Made by a program: the position numbers and the translations under genes
Notes under the pieces: generated by a model
Told to the model about the DNA's origin: nothing
The model's database searches: none
What the model saw: the letters and a program-made list of their open reading frames with translations, nothing else
Assembly (NCBI GenBank): GCA_028869615.1
Contig: JAGWRQ010000031.1
Coordinates: 1 to 14,892 of the forward strand
Origin: Candidatus Methylomirabilota bacterium
GTDB taxonomy: Bacteria > Methylomirabilota > Methylomirabilia > Methylomirabilales > Methylomirabilaceae
Direction of reading: 5' to 3'
DNA: 14,892 bases
In this document: positions 7,473-14,773 of the stretch, in pieces
How positions within the stretch are numbered: position 1 is the stretch's first letter
Layout of the letters: each line of letters starts with the position of its first letter

Positions 7473-10136
7473 ATGGGGATCGCCAAAAAATATACGTACT
7501 TCTTCGGAAAGGGTCGGGCTGAAGGCAGGGCGGAGCAAAAGAATCTTCTCGGGGGCAAGGGGGCGAACCTCCATGAGATGACTACCCTCAAGATCCCGGT
7601 GCCGCCCGGCTTTACCATCTCTACCGACGCCTGCATTGAATACTTCAAGCAGGGGAGACGCTTCCCACGTGGGCTCTGGTCCGAGGTCGAGGCCCAGGTT
7701 GCCAAGCTGGAGCGCGCTATGGGAAAGCGGTTCGGCGATCCAAAAGATCCCCTTTTGGTCTCTGTCCGCTCAGGGGCGCGGATCTCCATGCCGGGGATGA
7801 TGGACACTGTGTTGAACCTGGGGTTGAACGACGAAACGGTCCAGGGTCTTATACAGCGTTCCCACAACCCGCGCTTTGCCTACGATAGTTACCGGCGGCT
7901 TCTCCAGATGTTTGGGGACGTGGTGCTGGGCATCAAAAAAATAGCGTTTGAGGGGCTCCTCAGCGAAAAGAAGCGGCAGAAAAGGGCTGCGGCTGACACG
8001 GATCTGAACGCCAAAGATCTTCTGGACTTGGTCGGGAAGTTTCAAGCGATTGTTCGGCGCGAAGCGGGGCGGGAATTTCCCCAGGATCCCCAGGAGCAGC
8101 TTCGTATGGCGATCGGAGCCGTGTTCGAATCCTGGAACAACAAACGGGCTATCGAGTACCGGCGGATCTATAAGGTGCCGGACGACTGGGGTACCGCTGT
8201 GAATATCCAGGCCATGGTCTTCGGCAATCTGGGCGAGGACTCCGGAACGGGCGTCGCGTTCACCCGCGATCCGTCTATAGGGGACAGACGAATCTACGGG
8301 GAGTTTCTCCAGAATGCCCAAGGGGAAGACGTGGTGGCGGGCATCAGGACTCCCCGTCCCATTGCGGCCTTGAAGGAGGCGTGGCCTCGCGTCTACCGGG
8401 AGTTTGAGCGGATCTGCAGAACGCTGGAGCGCCATTATCGGGACATGATGGACATCGAGTTCACCATCGAGGACGGGAAGCTCTACATGCTGCAGTGCCG
8501 CGTCGGCAAGAGGACGGCCCACGCCGCCATCAAGATCGCCGTGGACATGGCCAAGGAGCGCCTGATCGACCGAAAGGTGGCCGTCTTGCGGGTGGAACCC
8601 TGGCAACTCGAACAACTGCTACACCCGAGGATCGATCCGAAGTTGCAGATCCGCAAGGTCGCGAAGGGTCTGCCGGCCTCACCGGGCGCTGCCGTCGGGA
8701 AGGCGGTCTTCACAGCGGAGGAGGCGGTGGAGGCCGCGGAGCGGCGCGAGAAGGTCATCCTGGTCAGGCCCGAGACCTCTCCGGAGGACATCGCGGGGAT
8801 GGTGGCCGCCCAGGGGATCCTCACTGCTCGAGGAGGCCTCACCAGCCATGCTGCCGTGGTGGCGCGGGGCATGGGGAAGGCCTGTGTTGCCGGCTGCACC
8901 GATATCGTCGTCAACGAGGAAGACGGATACTTTCAGGTGGCGAATCTGACCGTTCGACGAGGAGACCCGATCACGATCGACGGCACGACGGGTGACGTCA
9001 TCATCGGAGAGGTGAAACTGACTCAGCCTGAAGAGCTGACCGGTGAGTTTGGCGCTCTGATTGCGTGGGCAGACGGCTTTCGGAAGATCGGTATCAGGAC
9101 CAACGCCGATACGCCGAAAGATGCGCAGGTCACGCGACAGTTCGGCGCCGAGGGAATCGGCCTCTGCCGAACCGAACATATGTTCTTCGAGGGGGATCGG
9201 ATCGTCGCCGTACGGGAGATGATCCTGGCCAAAGACGCTGCCGAGCGTCGGAAGGCCCTGGCCAAGCTCCTGCCGATGCAGAAGCAGGACTTCAAGGCGA
9301 TCTTCGAACTCATGGACGGTCTCCCTGTTATCATCAGGACGTTGGATCCCCCATTGCATGAGTTCCTCCCGAGAAAGGACGAGGAGATTCGAAAGGTCGC
9401 GGAGAACATGGGGGTATCGGAGGAGGCGCTCAAGGAAAAGGTTCGCTTCCTCCAGGAGTTCAATCCGATGCTGGGCCATCGTGGCTGCCGCCTCGGGATT
9501 ACCTACCCTGAGATCACCGAGATGCAGGCGCGGGCGATCTTTGAGGCGGCTTGCGAGCTGAAACGGGAAGGGAAGCGCCCATTTCCGGAGATCATGATCC
9601 CTCTCGTCGGCCACGTGAAAGAGCTGCAGCTCCAGCGCGAGATCGTAGATCGGGTTGCTCGAGAGGTGATGAAGGAGTATGGTGTGAAGGTCCGCTACCT
9701 TGTGGGGACCATGATCGAGCTGCCCAGGGCGGCGTTAGTGGCCGATCAGATCGCCGAGGCGGCCGACTTCTTCTCCTTCGGGACCAACGACCTGACCCAG
9801 ACCACCTTCGGGTTTTCGCGGGACGACTCTGGCCGGTTTCTCCCCCTCTATTTAGAGAAAGGGATCCTTTCGTCCGATCCCTTCGCCGTCCTCGACGAAC
9901 AAGGAGTGGGAACGCTCATGCGGATCGGGATAGAAAAAGGACGGCGGGCCAAGCGACAGTTGGAGGTCGGCATCTGCGGCGAGCATGGGGGCGAGCCCAA
10001 CTCCGTCGAGCTCTGCCACCGGTTAGGCCTGGATTACGTGAGCTGCTCCCCGTACCGTGTCCCCATCGCCAAACTGGCGGCGGCCCATGCCGTCCTGAAG
10101 GGGCAGGTCAAGGTCAAGGAGATGGGGGAGAAATAG
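7473..10136 (+). CDS. ppdK: Pyruvate, phosphate dikinase
   Basis: This cytoplasmic enzyme interconverts pyruvate, ATP and phosphate with phosphoenolpyruvate, AMP and pyrophosphate. It serves gluconeogenesis or PPi-linked glycolysis. The 887 residues match the usual length. The N-terminus KKYTYFFGKG...LLGGKGANLHEM and the nucleotide-binding segment SVRSGARISMPGMMDT are characteristic. The phosphorylated His459 lies in GGLTSHAAVVARGMGKA. The C-terminal PEP/pyruvate domain has GTNDLTQTTFGFSRDD and the catalytic Cys835 in VGICGEHGGEP. I chose ATG 7473, which matches family N-termini and has a GGGGGA stretch just upstream; the in-frame ATG at 7461 would add four residues without a good ribosome site. 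A heptad hairpin lies just upstream. A diverged stub of its C-terminus recurs at 13409-13465. It is metabolically unrelated to its neighbours. Confidence 0.97.
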   Translation: MGIAKKYTYFFGKGRAEGRAEQKNLLGGKGANLHEMTTLKIPVPPGFTISTDACIEYFKQGRRFPRGLWSEVEAQVAKLERAMGKRFGDPKDPLLVSVRSGARISMPGMMDTVLNLGLNDETVQGLIQRSHNPRFAYDSYRRLLQMFGDVVLGIKKIAFEGLLSEKKRQKRAAADTDLNAKDLLDLVGKFQAIVRREAGREFPQDPQEQLRMAIGAVFESWNNKRAIEYRRIYKVPDDWGTAVNIQAMVFGNLGEDSGTGVAFTRDPSIGDRRIYGEFLQNAQGEDVVAGIRTPRPIAALKEAWPRVYREFERICRTLERHYRDMMDIEFTIEDGKLYMLQCRVGKRTAHAAIKIAVDMAKERLIDRKVAVLRVEPWQLEQLLHPRIDPKLQIRKVAKGLPASPGAAVGKAVFTAEEAVEAAERREKVILVRPETSPEDIAGMVAAQGILTARGGLTSHAAVVARGMGKACVAGCTDIVVNEEDGYFQVANLTVRRGDPITIDGTTGDVIIGEVKLTQPEELTGEFGALIAWADGFRKIGIRTNADTPKDAQVTRQFGAEGIGLCRTEHMFFEGDRIVAVREMILAKDAAERRKALAKLLPMQKQDFKAIFELMDGLPVIIRTLDPPLHEFLPRKDEEIRKVAENMGVSEEALKEKVRFLQEFNPMLGHRGCRLGITYPEITEMQARAIFEAACELKREGKRPFPEIMIPLVGHVKELQLQREIVDRVAREVMKEYGVKVRYLVGTMIELPRAALVADQIAEAADFFSFGTNDLTQTTFGFSRDDSGRFLPLYLEKGILSSDPFAVLDEQGVGTLMRIGIEKGRRAKRQLEVGICGEHGGEPNSVELCHRLGLDYVSCSPYRVPIAKLAAAHAVLKGQVKVKEMGEK

Positions 10137-10189
10137 GACCTCCCCTATTTAGGGAGCGCAGGCGCGGCTACCGTGAGATCTGGGAAGCA
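10074..10189. repeat. Junction repeat, copy A (ppdK 3' end plus peroxidase 3' stub)
   Basis: This segment aligns with 13409-13516 in direct orientation. By hand there are about 13 mismatches in about 100 aligned positions, with one 6-base and one 2-base gap. Here the ppdK side belongs to the intact gene, while the peroxidase side is a stub. The 6-base gap keeps the ppdK frame. Copies A and B flank the three-gene operon 10227-13265. Confidence 0.85.
10145..10189 (-). pseudogene. Stub of a diheme peroxidase C-terminus (ccp2-like)
   Basis: Read on the minus strand, this 45-base piece translates as CFPDLTVAAPALPK plus a TAG stop, against CPDLKVAAPALPK plus TAG at the true end of the peroxidase gene at 13472. 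Beyond 10189 the similarity stops abruptly. It is a gene remnant left by a duplication or insertion, not a working gene. Confidence 0.8.
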
Positions 10190-10226
10190 CTGGCTCCCTC
10201 ACGTCGGTTTTCCGCTGGCCATTTGC

Positions 10227-10967
10227 TTAATGTTTTCCTGGGTCCAAGGTCTTCCCCGCGCGCGCAGAGAGGATATACGCTTCCAGAGCCTTCATCTTGG
10301 AATCGTCACCCGTAAGTTTCTTCCCCTCCATCGGGTTTTCGATGCACCAATTAATCATGTCCCTGAGGAGGGCGAGCGCCTTCAACTGCGTCTGGAACTT
10401 GGGATAGGTCTCGGGATGTGTGTTTGAAGCATTCGGATGGCACATGTCACAGGAAATGCCGTTGGTTCCCAGCGACGAACTGTGAAAGAGGTTATAGCCT
10501 TCCTCGATCACCCGCTTCTGCTCGGCGGCCCAGACGCGCAACTCCCGCTCCGTGTGCAGCACCCCCCCGTGGACGAGTAGAAGGGGCAAGTTCTGTTCGA
10601 CTTCTCTCATCTCGACGAATGGCTGGCCGTCGATGGACAGATAGACTGTCGTCTCCTGCTGGGGGAGTCTGGCGAGGACGCGGTAGTCACAGTACTTCAT
10701 CAGCGCCATGAGGAGCTTCGCCACCTGTCGGGCTTTCTCCGGGGGGAGTACCGTGCCCTGCCGATAGCCCTCCACGATGACCGTCTTCTTCTTATCGCAT
10801 GCCGTCACCGTTTTCGTGACCCATGGCTCATCGGAAGCAGAGGCCACATGCATGGCGAAAGGTCCGGCAGCGCCTGTGGCATTGATGTGCCGCGTAACGA
10901 AGAGGGCGCCGGCTACAGCCATCACGGCAATGAGGCCGAGCGCCCCGACAACCAATCGTATTCGCAT
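10227..10967 (-). CDS. Exported monoheme cytochrome c with a SoxA/TsdA-like heme domain
   Basis: This is a 246-residue periplasmic protein with an N-terminal signal or anchor (about 5-24). Residues 45-165 form a domain I do not recognise, containing Cys57 and Cys93. The C-terminal heme domain has C173-D-M-C176-H177 followed by PNASNTHPETYP and LRDMINWCIENPMEGKKL, then an ALEAYI helix. This layout recalls the heme domains of SoxA/TsdA-type cytochromes, where a conserved Cys can be a heme ligand; Cys208 is at a suggestive position. No obvious Met ligand follows in a class I Met-Pro motif. ATG 10967 has AGGAGG about 8 bases upstream. It is the last gene of the operon, 24 bases after the phosphoesterase gene. 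Its partner and substrate are unknown. Confidence 0.85.
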   Translation of the reverse strand: MRIRLVVGALGLIAVMAVAGALFVTRHINATGAAGPFAMHVASASDEPWVTKTVTACDKKKTVIVEGYRQGTVLPPEKARQVAKLLMALMKYCDYRVLARLPQQETTVYLSIDGQPFVEMREVEQNLPLLLVHGGVLHTERELRVWAAEQKRVIEEGYNLFHSSSLGTNGISCDMCHPNASNTHPETYPKFQTQLKALALLRDMINWCIENPMEGKKLTGDDSKMKALEAYILSARAGKTLDPGKH

Positions 10968-10991
10968 CGCTTTCCCTCCTTTTCCCCAATC

Positions 10992-12101
10992 TTAATACGA
11001 GGGGCCTGGGGCAGCTGCTTTGCCGGATGCCAGTTGAGCCGCGGCGACGACCGTCGGGTTCCGATCCCACGGTCTGTAAATTTTGTTCGCTTGCCCAGTC
11101 GCGAGGAGATCCACGTTCCCCCATCCACAGCCATCAAACTGGTTGAACGGATCAGCCCGATCCATCTGGACGGTGAGCTTGGGAAGCCCCTCGGGAGCGT
11201 ACGGCCAGGGCCAGGCCGTAGAGAGCACACCGTGAAAGTGAATGTTACCGATCCTGTTCGTCAGGACCTGGTGGGTGTGGGCGTGGATTACCGTCACAGA
11301 CGTGAAAGGCGCCAGGAGCTTTTGCACCGCTTCGGCATCGTCGGTCCAGAAGTTCCAGGGCTTGTAGTACTTGTACAGGGGGGAGTGGGAGAAGATCACG
11401 AGGGGGGTCGTCTTATCTACCTGGGCCAGATTCTTCCCGAGCCAGTCTCGTTGCTCCTCGCCGACCGTGAACGGCCTGCCCTTCGGATTGTCGAGCTGGG
11501 CCATAAAGAGCATCCGCTCCATCGGTTTCATCTTAGGGGCTGTCCAGTAGTCCTCCACGATGACGCTGTTCAGGACGACGAAATGGACCCCCTTGTGGTC
11601 GAAGGCATACCACGGGTTGCCGAACAGCTCGCGCCACTTCTCCCCCATGTCGAAGTACCAATCGTGCTCCCCGACCATCATGTACCGTTTCACTTTCAGT
11701 TCATCAAGGATTTCTTTGCCGAGCTTCAGCTCCTCAGCTTGGCCGAGCTGGGCCAGATCGCCCCCGAAGAGCACGAAATCGGGCGGTGGGCTCATGGCAT
11801 TGACATCTTGCACCGCCTTCAGGGCGGCCTTCGCGAAGCGGTGCGTCATCCCTCGGGCGAAGAGGTGAGTGTCGGACACATACGCGAGGGTGAACTTGTC
11901 GGCGCCATAGGCCAGCTCCACAGGCTGGAAGGAATGCGGCGCGTAGGAGATGATGTGGTGCCCGAATCGCACCACCAGATCCGAGGCGGCGGCCATGGCG
12001 GCCACCTTCCCGGCGGCTGAGAAGAACTCCCGTCGGCTCATCTGTTGCAGTGAGGTGAAGAGCTTCTCCCGTTTCTCGGGACGCAGCATCTGTTGCTTCA
12101 T
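10992..12101 (-). CDS. Tat-exported calcineurin-like metallophosphoesterase
   Basis: This is a dimetal phosphoesterase of the calcineurin-like superfamily, predicted to be periplasmic. The 369 residues begin with a Tat signal, SRREFFSAAGKVAAMAAAS (22-40). Metal-site motifs run in order: D77-T-H79 in YVSDTHL, G-G-D115, GEH146-D147, H239 in FSHSPLY, and HAH275-T-H277. The usual GNHD is GEHD here, so Glu145 replaces the conserved bridging Asn. It is much shorter than SoxB/5'-nucleotidases and lacks their C-terminal domain. Its substrate is unknown. ATG 12101 has AAGGAGG about 8 bases upstream. It is the middle gene of the operon, 18 bases after the peroxidase gene and 24 before the cytochrome. 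A Tat-exported phosphoesterase between two cytochrome genes suggests a redox-linked or cofactor-linked role, which is inference. Confidence 0.9.
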   Translation of the reverse strand: MKQQMLRPEKREKLFTSLQQMSRREFFSAAGKVAAMAAASDLVVRFGHHIISYAPHSFQPVELAYGADKFTLAYVSDTHLFARGMTHRFAKAALKAVQDVNAMSPPPDFVLFGGDLAQLGQAEELKLGKEILDELKVKRYMMVGEHDWYFDMGEKWRELFGNPWYAFDHKGVHFVVLNSVIVEDYWTAPKMKPMERMLFMAQLDNPKGRPFTVGEEQRDWLGKNLAQVDKTTPLVIFSHSPLYKYYKPWNFWTDDAEAVQKLLAPFTSVTVIHAHTHQVLTNRIGNIHFHGVLSTAWPWPYAPEGLPKLTVQMDRADPFNQFDGCGWGNVDLLATGQANKIYRPWDRNPTVVAAAQLASGKAAAPGPSY

Positions 12102-12119
12102 CTGTCCTTCCTCCTTGAA

Positions 12120-13265
12120 CTATCGATCCCCTCTACGCTCGAGTTCCTTGACGAGCGAGGGCAGATCGTCGCTGGTCAGGGCCTTCAGGAGTTCGATGAG
12201 ATCCTCTCGCTCCTGCTCCGAAAGACCAAGAGGCCGTATTCCGCCATCGAGATTCGGGTTCGGCACTCCGCCCTTGTCATAGAACTCAATCATGCTCTTC
12301 AGGGACGCTTCACTCCCGTCGTGCATGTATGGCGCGGTCAACGCGATGTTCCTGAGCCCTGGGGTCTTAAAGGCACCGATATCCCTGGGCTGCTTCGTGA
12401 CGAGATACCGGCCCAACTCGGCAGCCCCAGACTCATGGGCCAGCCCGGCAACATCCGTTTCGATAGCGGCCTTCCGAGCCAGAGCTTCGAAGTTGACGTC
12501 CTTCATCGCAACCCCGATGTTGTGGAATTTGTTGTCGGTGAAGAAGGGATAGGAGGCGTTGAACTCATGGCAGGTTATGCAGCGAGCCTTGCCCTGGAAT
12601 AGCTCCCATCCTCGCTGAGCAGAGGGACTGAGGGCAGTTTTGTCGCCGGCAATGAAGCGATCGAAAGGAGAGTTAAAGGTGTTCAGGGTCCGTTCGAAGG
12701 CTGCGATGGCTTTCGCCAGTTGATCGATGGTCAACTCCGCTGTCCCGAAGACTTCTTGGAATCCTCGGCGGTACGTCGGGATCGTCCGTAGTTTCGTCAC
12801 GAGGGCATCATGTGATGGCATCCCCATTTCAACGGGATTCACAAGGGGCCCTTTGGCTTGCTCCTCCAGGGTCGGAGCGCGGCCGTCCCAGAACTGGGCG
12901 TCCAGAAAGGCGGTATTCAACGTGGTGGGACTGTTCCTGACCCCCTTCTTCTGTTGGATTCCCTCGGCGACCTTTTTCCCATCCGCAAATCCAAACTTGG
13001 GGTTATGGCAGGTAGCACAGCTAACGGTGTCGTCGAGAGAGAGCCGTTTGTCAAAGTAGAGGGTTCGCCCCAGCGCCACCTTCCCTTCGGTCAGCGGGTT
13101 ATCCTCCGGGATGATGGGCTCGAGGACGCCGTGCGGCAGTGCTAACGTGTAAGGCCCGGATTCCTGTCGTTGTGCAGAAAAGACCTGTACATCATTGACC
13201 GGCCAAAGGCTTACTCCAATGAGTACAGCGCTCAGAGTGACTACAGCGAGTCCCGAGGGTCTCAT
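12120..13265 (-). CDS. Diheme cytochrome c peroxidase (CcpA/MauG family)
   Basis: This is a periplasmic diheme enzyme, most likely reducing hydrogen peroxide with electrons from a c-type cytochrome. The 381 residues begin with a signal peptide or anchor (about 6-31). The low-potential heme site is C83-A-T-C-H87, with Glu146 in NPVEMG matching the conserved active-site Glu. The second heme is C229-I-T-C-H233, and Met314 in APYMHDGS is the usual distal ligand of the high-potential heme, as in classical bacterial peroxidases (MauG has Tyr there). GAFKTPGLRN before it is also typical. ATG 13265 has AAGGAGG about 8 bases upstream. It is first in the operon, so the downstream cytochrome might be its electron donor. 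MauG-type protein modification cannot be excluded. Confidence 0.93.
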   Translation of the reverse strand: MRPSGLAVVTLSAVLIGVSLWPVNDVQVFSAQRQESGPYTLALPHGVLEPIIPEDNPLTEGKVALGRTLYFDKRLSLDDTVSCATCHNPKFGFADGKKVAEGIQQKKGVRNSPTTLNTAFLDAQFWDGRAPTLEEQAKGPLVNPVEMGMPSHDALVTKLRTIPTYRRGFQEVFGTAELTIDQLAKAIAAFERTLNTFNSPFDRFIAGDKTALSPSAQRGWELFQGKARCITCHEFNASYPFFTDNKFHNIGVAMKDVNFEALARKAAIETDVAGLAHESGAAELGRYLVTKQPRDIGAFKTPGLRNIALTAPYMHDGSEASLKSMIEFYDKGGVPNPNLDGGIRPLGLSEQEREDLIELLKALTSDDLPSLVKELERRGDR

Positions 13266-13289
13266 GCGTCAGCCTCCTTGGTGGAATAG

Positions 13290-13318
13290 AACGTAAAGAT
13301 TCAAACGGTGTTTGTCAA
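13290..13318 (-). promoter_or_regulatory. Possible promoter of the peroxidase-phosphoesterase-cytochrome operon
   Basis: On the minus strand a perfect TTGACA (13318-13313) is followed after 17 bases by TACGTT (13295-13290), a poor -10 box. It ends 25 bases before the peroxidase start codon. The perfect -35 is the main support. Confidence 0.35.
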
Positions 13319-13402
13319 GCTATTTCAGGATGGTACTTCAGTGTGCGGCCGGGTAAAAATCGCTTGGCGGGTCAAGGACGAAAGGAGATACTAAGATTGC
13401 GA

Positions 13403-13419
13403 GCCGCCCTGTCGGCGGC
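13403..13419. other. GC-rich hairpin near the junction repeat
   Basis: GCCGCC (13403-13408) and GGCGGC (13414-13419) form a perfect 6-bp stem with a 5-base loop at the left edge of junction copy B. No T-run follows, so it is not a clear terminator. Confidence 0.35.
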
Positions 13420-13465
13420 CTATGCCGTCAGGCGGGTCAAGGTCAAAGAGATGGGGGAGAAGTGA
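13409..13465 (+). pseudogene. Stub of the ppdK C-terminus
   Basis: The frame reads LSAAYAVRRVKVKEMGEK followed by TGA, against LAAAHAVLKGQVKVKEMGEK at the end of the intact ppdK. The difference includes an in-frame two-codon gap, which argues that the ancestor was coding. Nothing resembling ppdK precedes it in the gap, so only about 18 codons remain. Confidence 0.8.
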
Positions 13466-13516
13466 CCTCTCCTATTTAGGAAGCGCAGGCGCAGCTACCT
13501 TGAGATCAGGGCAGCT
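13409..13516. repeat. Junction repeat, copy B (ppdK 3' stub plus ccp2 3' end)
   Basis: This is the direct repeat of 10074-10189. Here the peroxidase side is the intact gene end and the ppdK side is the stub. Together the copies enclose 13190-13516 minus-strand promoter-side sequence and the whole operon downstream of it, from 10227 to 13265. Confidence 0.85.
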
Positions 13517-14503
13517 CAGCGACTTCAGGAACGCCACCAGATCCCCCTTTTCCTGGGACGTCAAATGAAGCGGCTTGATCTCTTTCGAGAGGTGGGGATT
13601 CTTTGTGCCGCCCTTATCGTAGAAGTCGATCACGTCCTCAAGAGTCTTCGCGCTACCGTCATGCAGATAGGGCGCGCTGGCGGTGATGTTACGCAACGTC
13701 GGCGTCTTGAACGCTCCCTTTTCGGACTCTTTCTTCGTGACCTTAAAGCGGCCAAGATCCGGGTCCGCCTTGTCCATGCCCACGCCGATGTTATGATAGC
13801 TTTCATCGGTGAAATTGAAGCCCGTATGACAGGTCTCACAGTTCGCCTTTTCTCGAAAAAGGATGAGCCCACGCTTGGCGCTCAGAGTGAGGGCCTTTTG
13901 GTCCCCGGCCGCAAACCTGTCAAAGGCAGAGTTGCCACAGAGGAGGGTTCGCTCGAAGGATGCGATGGCCTTGCCGACTCCGTCTTTGGTCACAGGAGTG
14001 CCGAACACCTTCTTGAATTGCTCCCGGTATCCCTCCAACTTATCCAGGGTCGAAACCATCCCTTGCAGGGTGTGACCCATCTCGATCGGGTTTTGGACCG
14101 GGCCCAGCGCCTGGTCTTCCAGCGAGGGCGACCGGCCATCCCAGAACTGATCCTGGCTGAAGAGGCGATTGATCGTGACCGGGGCATTGCGCCCGCCCAC
14201 CTGGCCTTTAATCCCAGTGGAGGTGGGGCGGCCGTCTGAAAACCCTTTGTCCGGCGCGTGACAGGTCGCGCAAGCCACGGTCCCGTCGGCTGAGAGTCGC
14301 TTGTCAAAATAGAGCTGTTTGCCGAGGTTGATCTTGGCGGCCGTCAACGGATTGTCTGGGGGGATATACGCCGCATCCTCTTGCAGACCCAACGGCATCT
14401 TGAGCTTGTACGCTTCCTCCGCGCCGCTTCCCATAACGGAAAGACCCAATACCATGGAGAATAGCGTGCCAACAATGAGTACCCCTCTCGCCCGTCGTTG
14501 CAT
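13472..14503 (-). CDS. Diheme peroxidase-like protein lacking the distal Met ligand
   Basis: This second CcpA/MauG-family protein has 343 residues with a signal peptide (about 1-28). Heme sites are C78-A-T-C-H82 and C222-E-T-C-H226; Glu141 in NPIEMG is kept, as are GAFKTPTLRN and FYDKGG. At the position of the high-potential heme Met the sequence is APYLHDGS, so Leu280 cannot ligate iron as Met or Tyr would. It is therefore not a standard peroxidase at that heme. I chose ATG 14503, with GGGAGGG about 6 bases upstream and the signal peptide following; the upstream in-frame ATG at 14563 would add 20 charged residues ahead of the signal. It shares strand and family with the peroxidase at 12120-13265 but has a 206-base gap to it, so it may be transcribed separately. 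Confidence 0.9.
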   Translation of the reverse strand: MQRRARGVLIVGTLFSMVLGLSVMGSGAEEAYKLKMPLGLQEDAAYIPPDNPLTAAKINLGKQLYFDKRLSADGTVACATCHAPDKGFSDGRPTSTGIKGQVGGRNAPVTINRLFSQDQFWDGRSPSLEDQALGPVQNPIEMGHTLQGMVSTLDKLEGYREQFKKVFGTPVTKDGVGKAIASFERTLLCGNSAFDRFAAGDQKALTLSAKRGLILFREKANCETCHTGFNFTDESYHNIGVGMDKADPDLGRFKVTKKESEKGAFKTPTLRNITASAPYLHDGSAKTLEDVIDFYDKGGTKNPHLSKEIKPLHLTSQEKGDLVAFLKSLSCPDLKVAAPALPK

Positions 14504-14605
14504 GCTGTCCCTCCCGGTCCTCGTGTGACCGCCGCGTTTACGCAGCAATTCAGGCCTGTTCACCTTCGCCCCGTCAACAGCTCCTTGCCATCACTTCGGC
14601 GTTTT

Positions 14606-14640
14606 TATATAGCACATCCGAAGAGGCAACACAATGACTG
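14606..14640 (-). promoter_or_regulatory. Possible promoter of the second peroxidase gene
   Basis: On the minus strand TATATA (14611-14606) is preceded by TTGTGT with a 17-base spacer; the -35 match is only partial. It lies about 100 bases upstream of the chosen start. This is the AT-richest spot of the divergent spacer between this gene and the heme A synthase gene; the rest of 14504-14773 shows nothing else I can name. Confidence 0.3.
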
Positions 14641-14711
14641 AGACATCATTTTTTTAGGGTGCGTCGAGCGGTCTACAGCCGGAGGTGGCGCAAGGGGATA
14701 CCCGTTTTTCA

Positions 14712-14740
14712 TTGACTTCGCTTCGCGGCTCGGCTAGATA
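14712..14740 (+). promoter_or_regulatory. Possible promoter of the heme A synthase gene
   Basis: TTGACT (14712-14717) and TAGATA (14735-14740) are 17 bases apart. The -35 is a 5/6 match and the -10 is weak. The start codon follows 33 bases after the -10 box. Confidence 0.35.
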
Positions 14741-14773
14741 ACGTAGTCTATGCTGAATCATAGCGAGAGGTCA

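Noticed and set aside
10139..10157. CCTATTTAGG palindrome after ppdK as a bidirectional terminator
   Set aside because: The stem is short, there is no T-run, and the symmetry is explained by the stop codon end of the peroxidase tail present in both junction copies.
10848..12020. A 390-codon plus-strand open frame
   Set aside because: It is the complement of the metallophosphoesterase gene, whose minus frame has a Tat signal and all metal motifs; the plus frame resembles no protein.
10227..13265. The operon as a CRISPR, toxin-antitoxin or transposon cargo
   Set aside because: No transposase, integrase, terminal inverted repeats or spacer array is visible; the only boundary signal is the duplicated gene junction.
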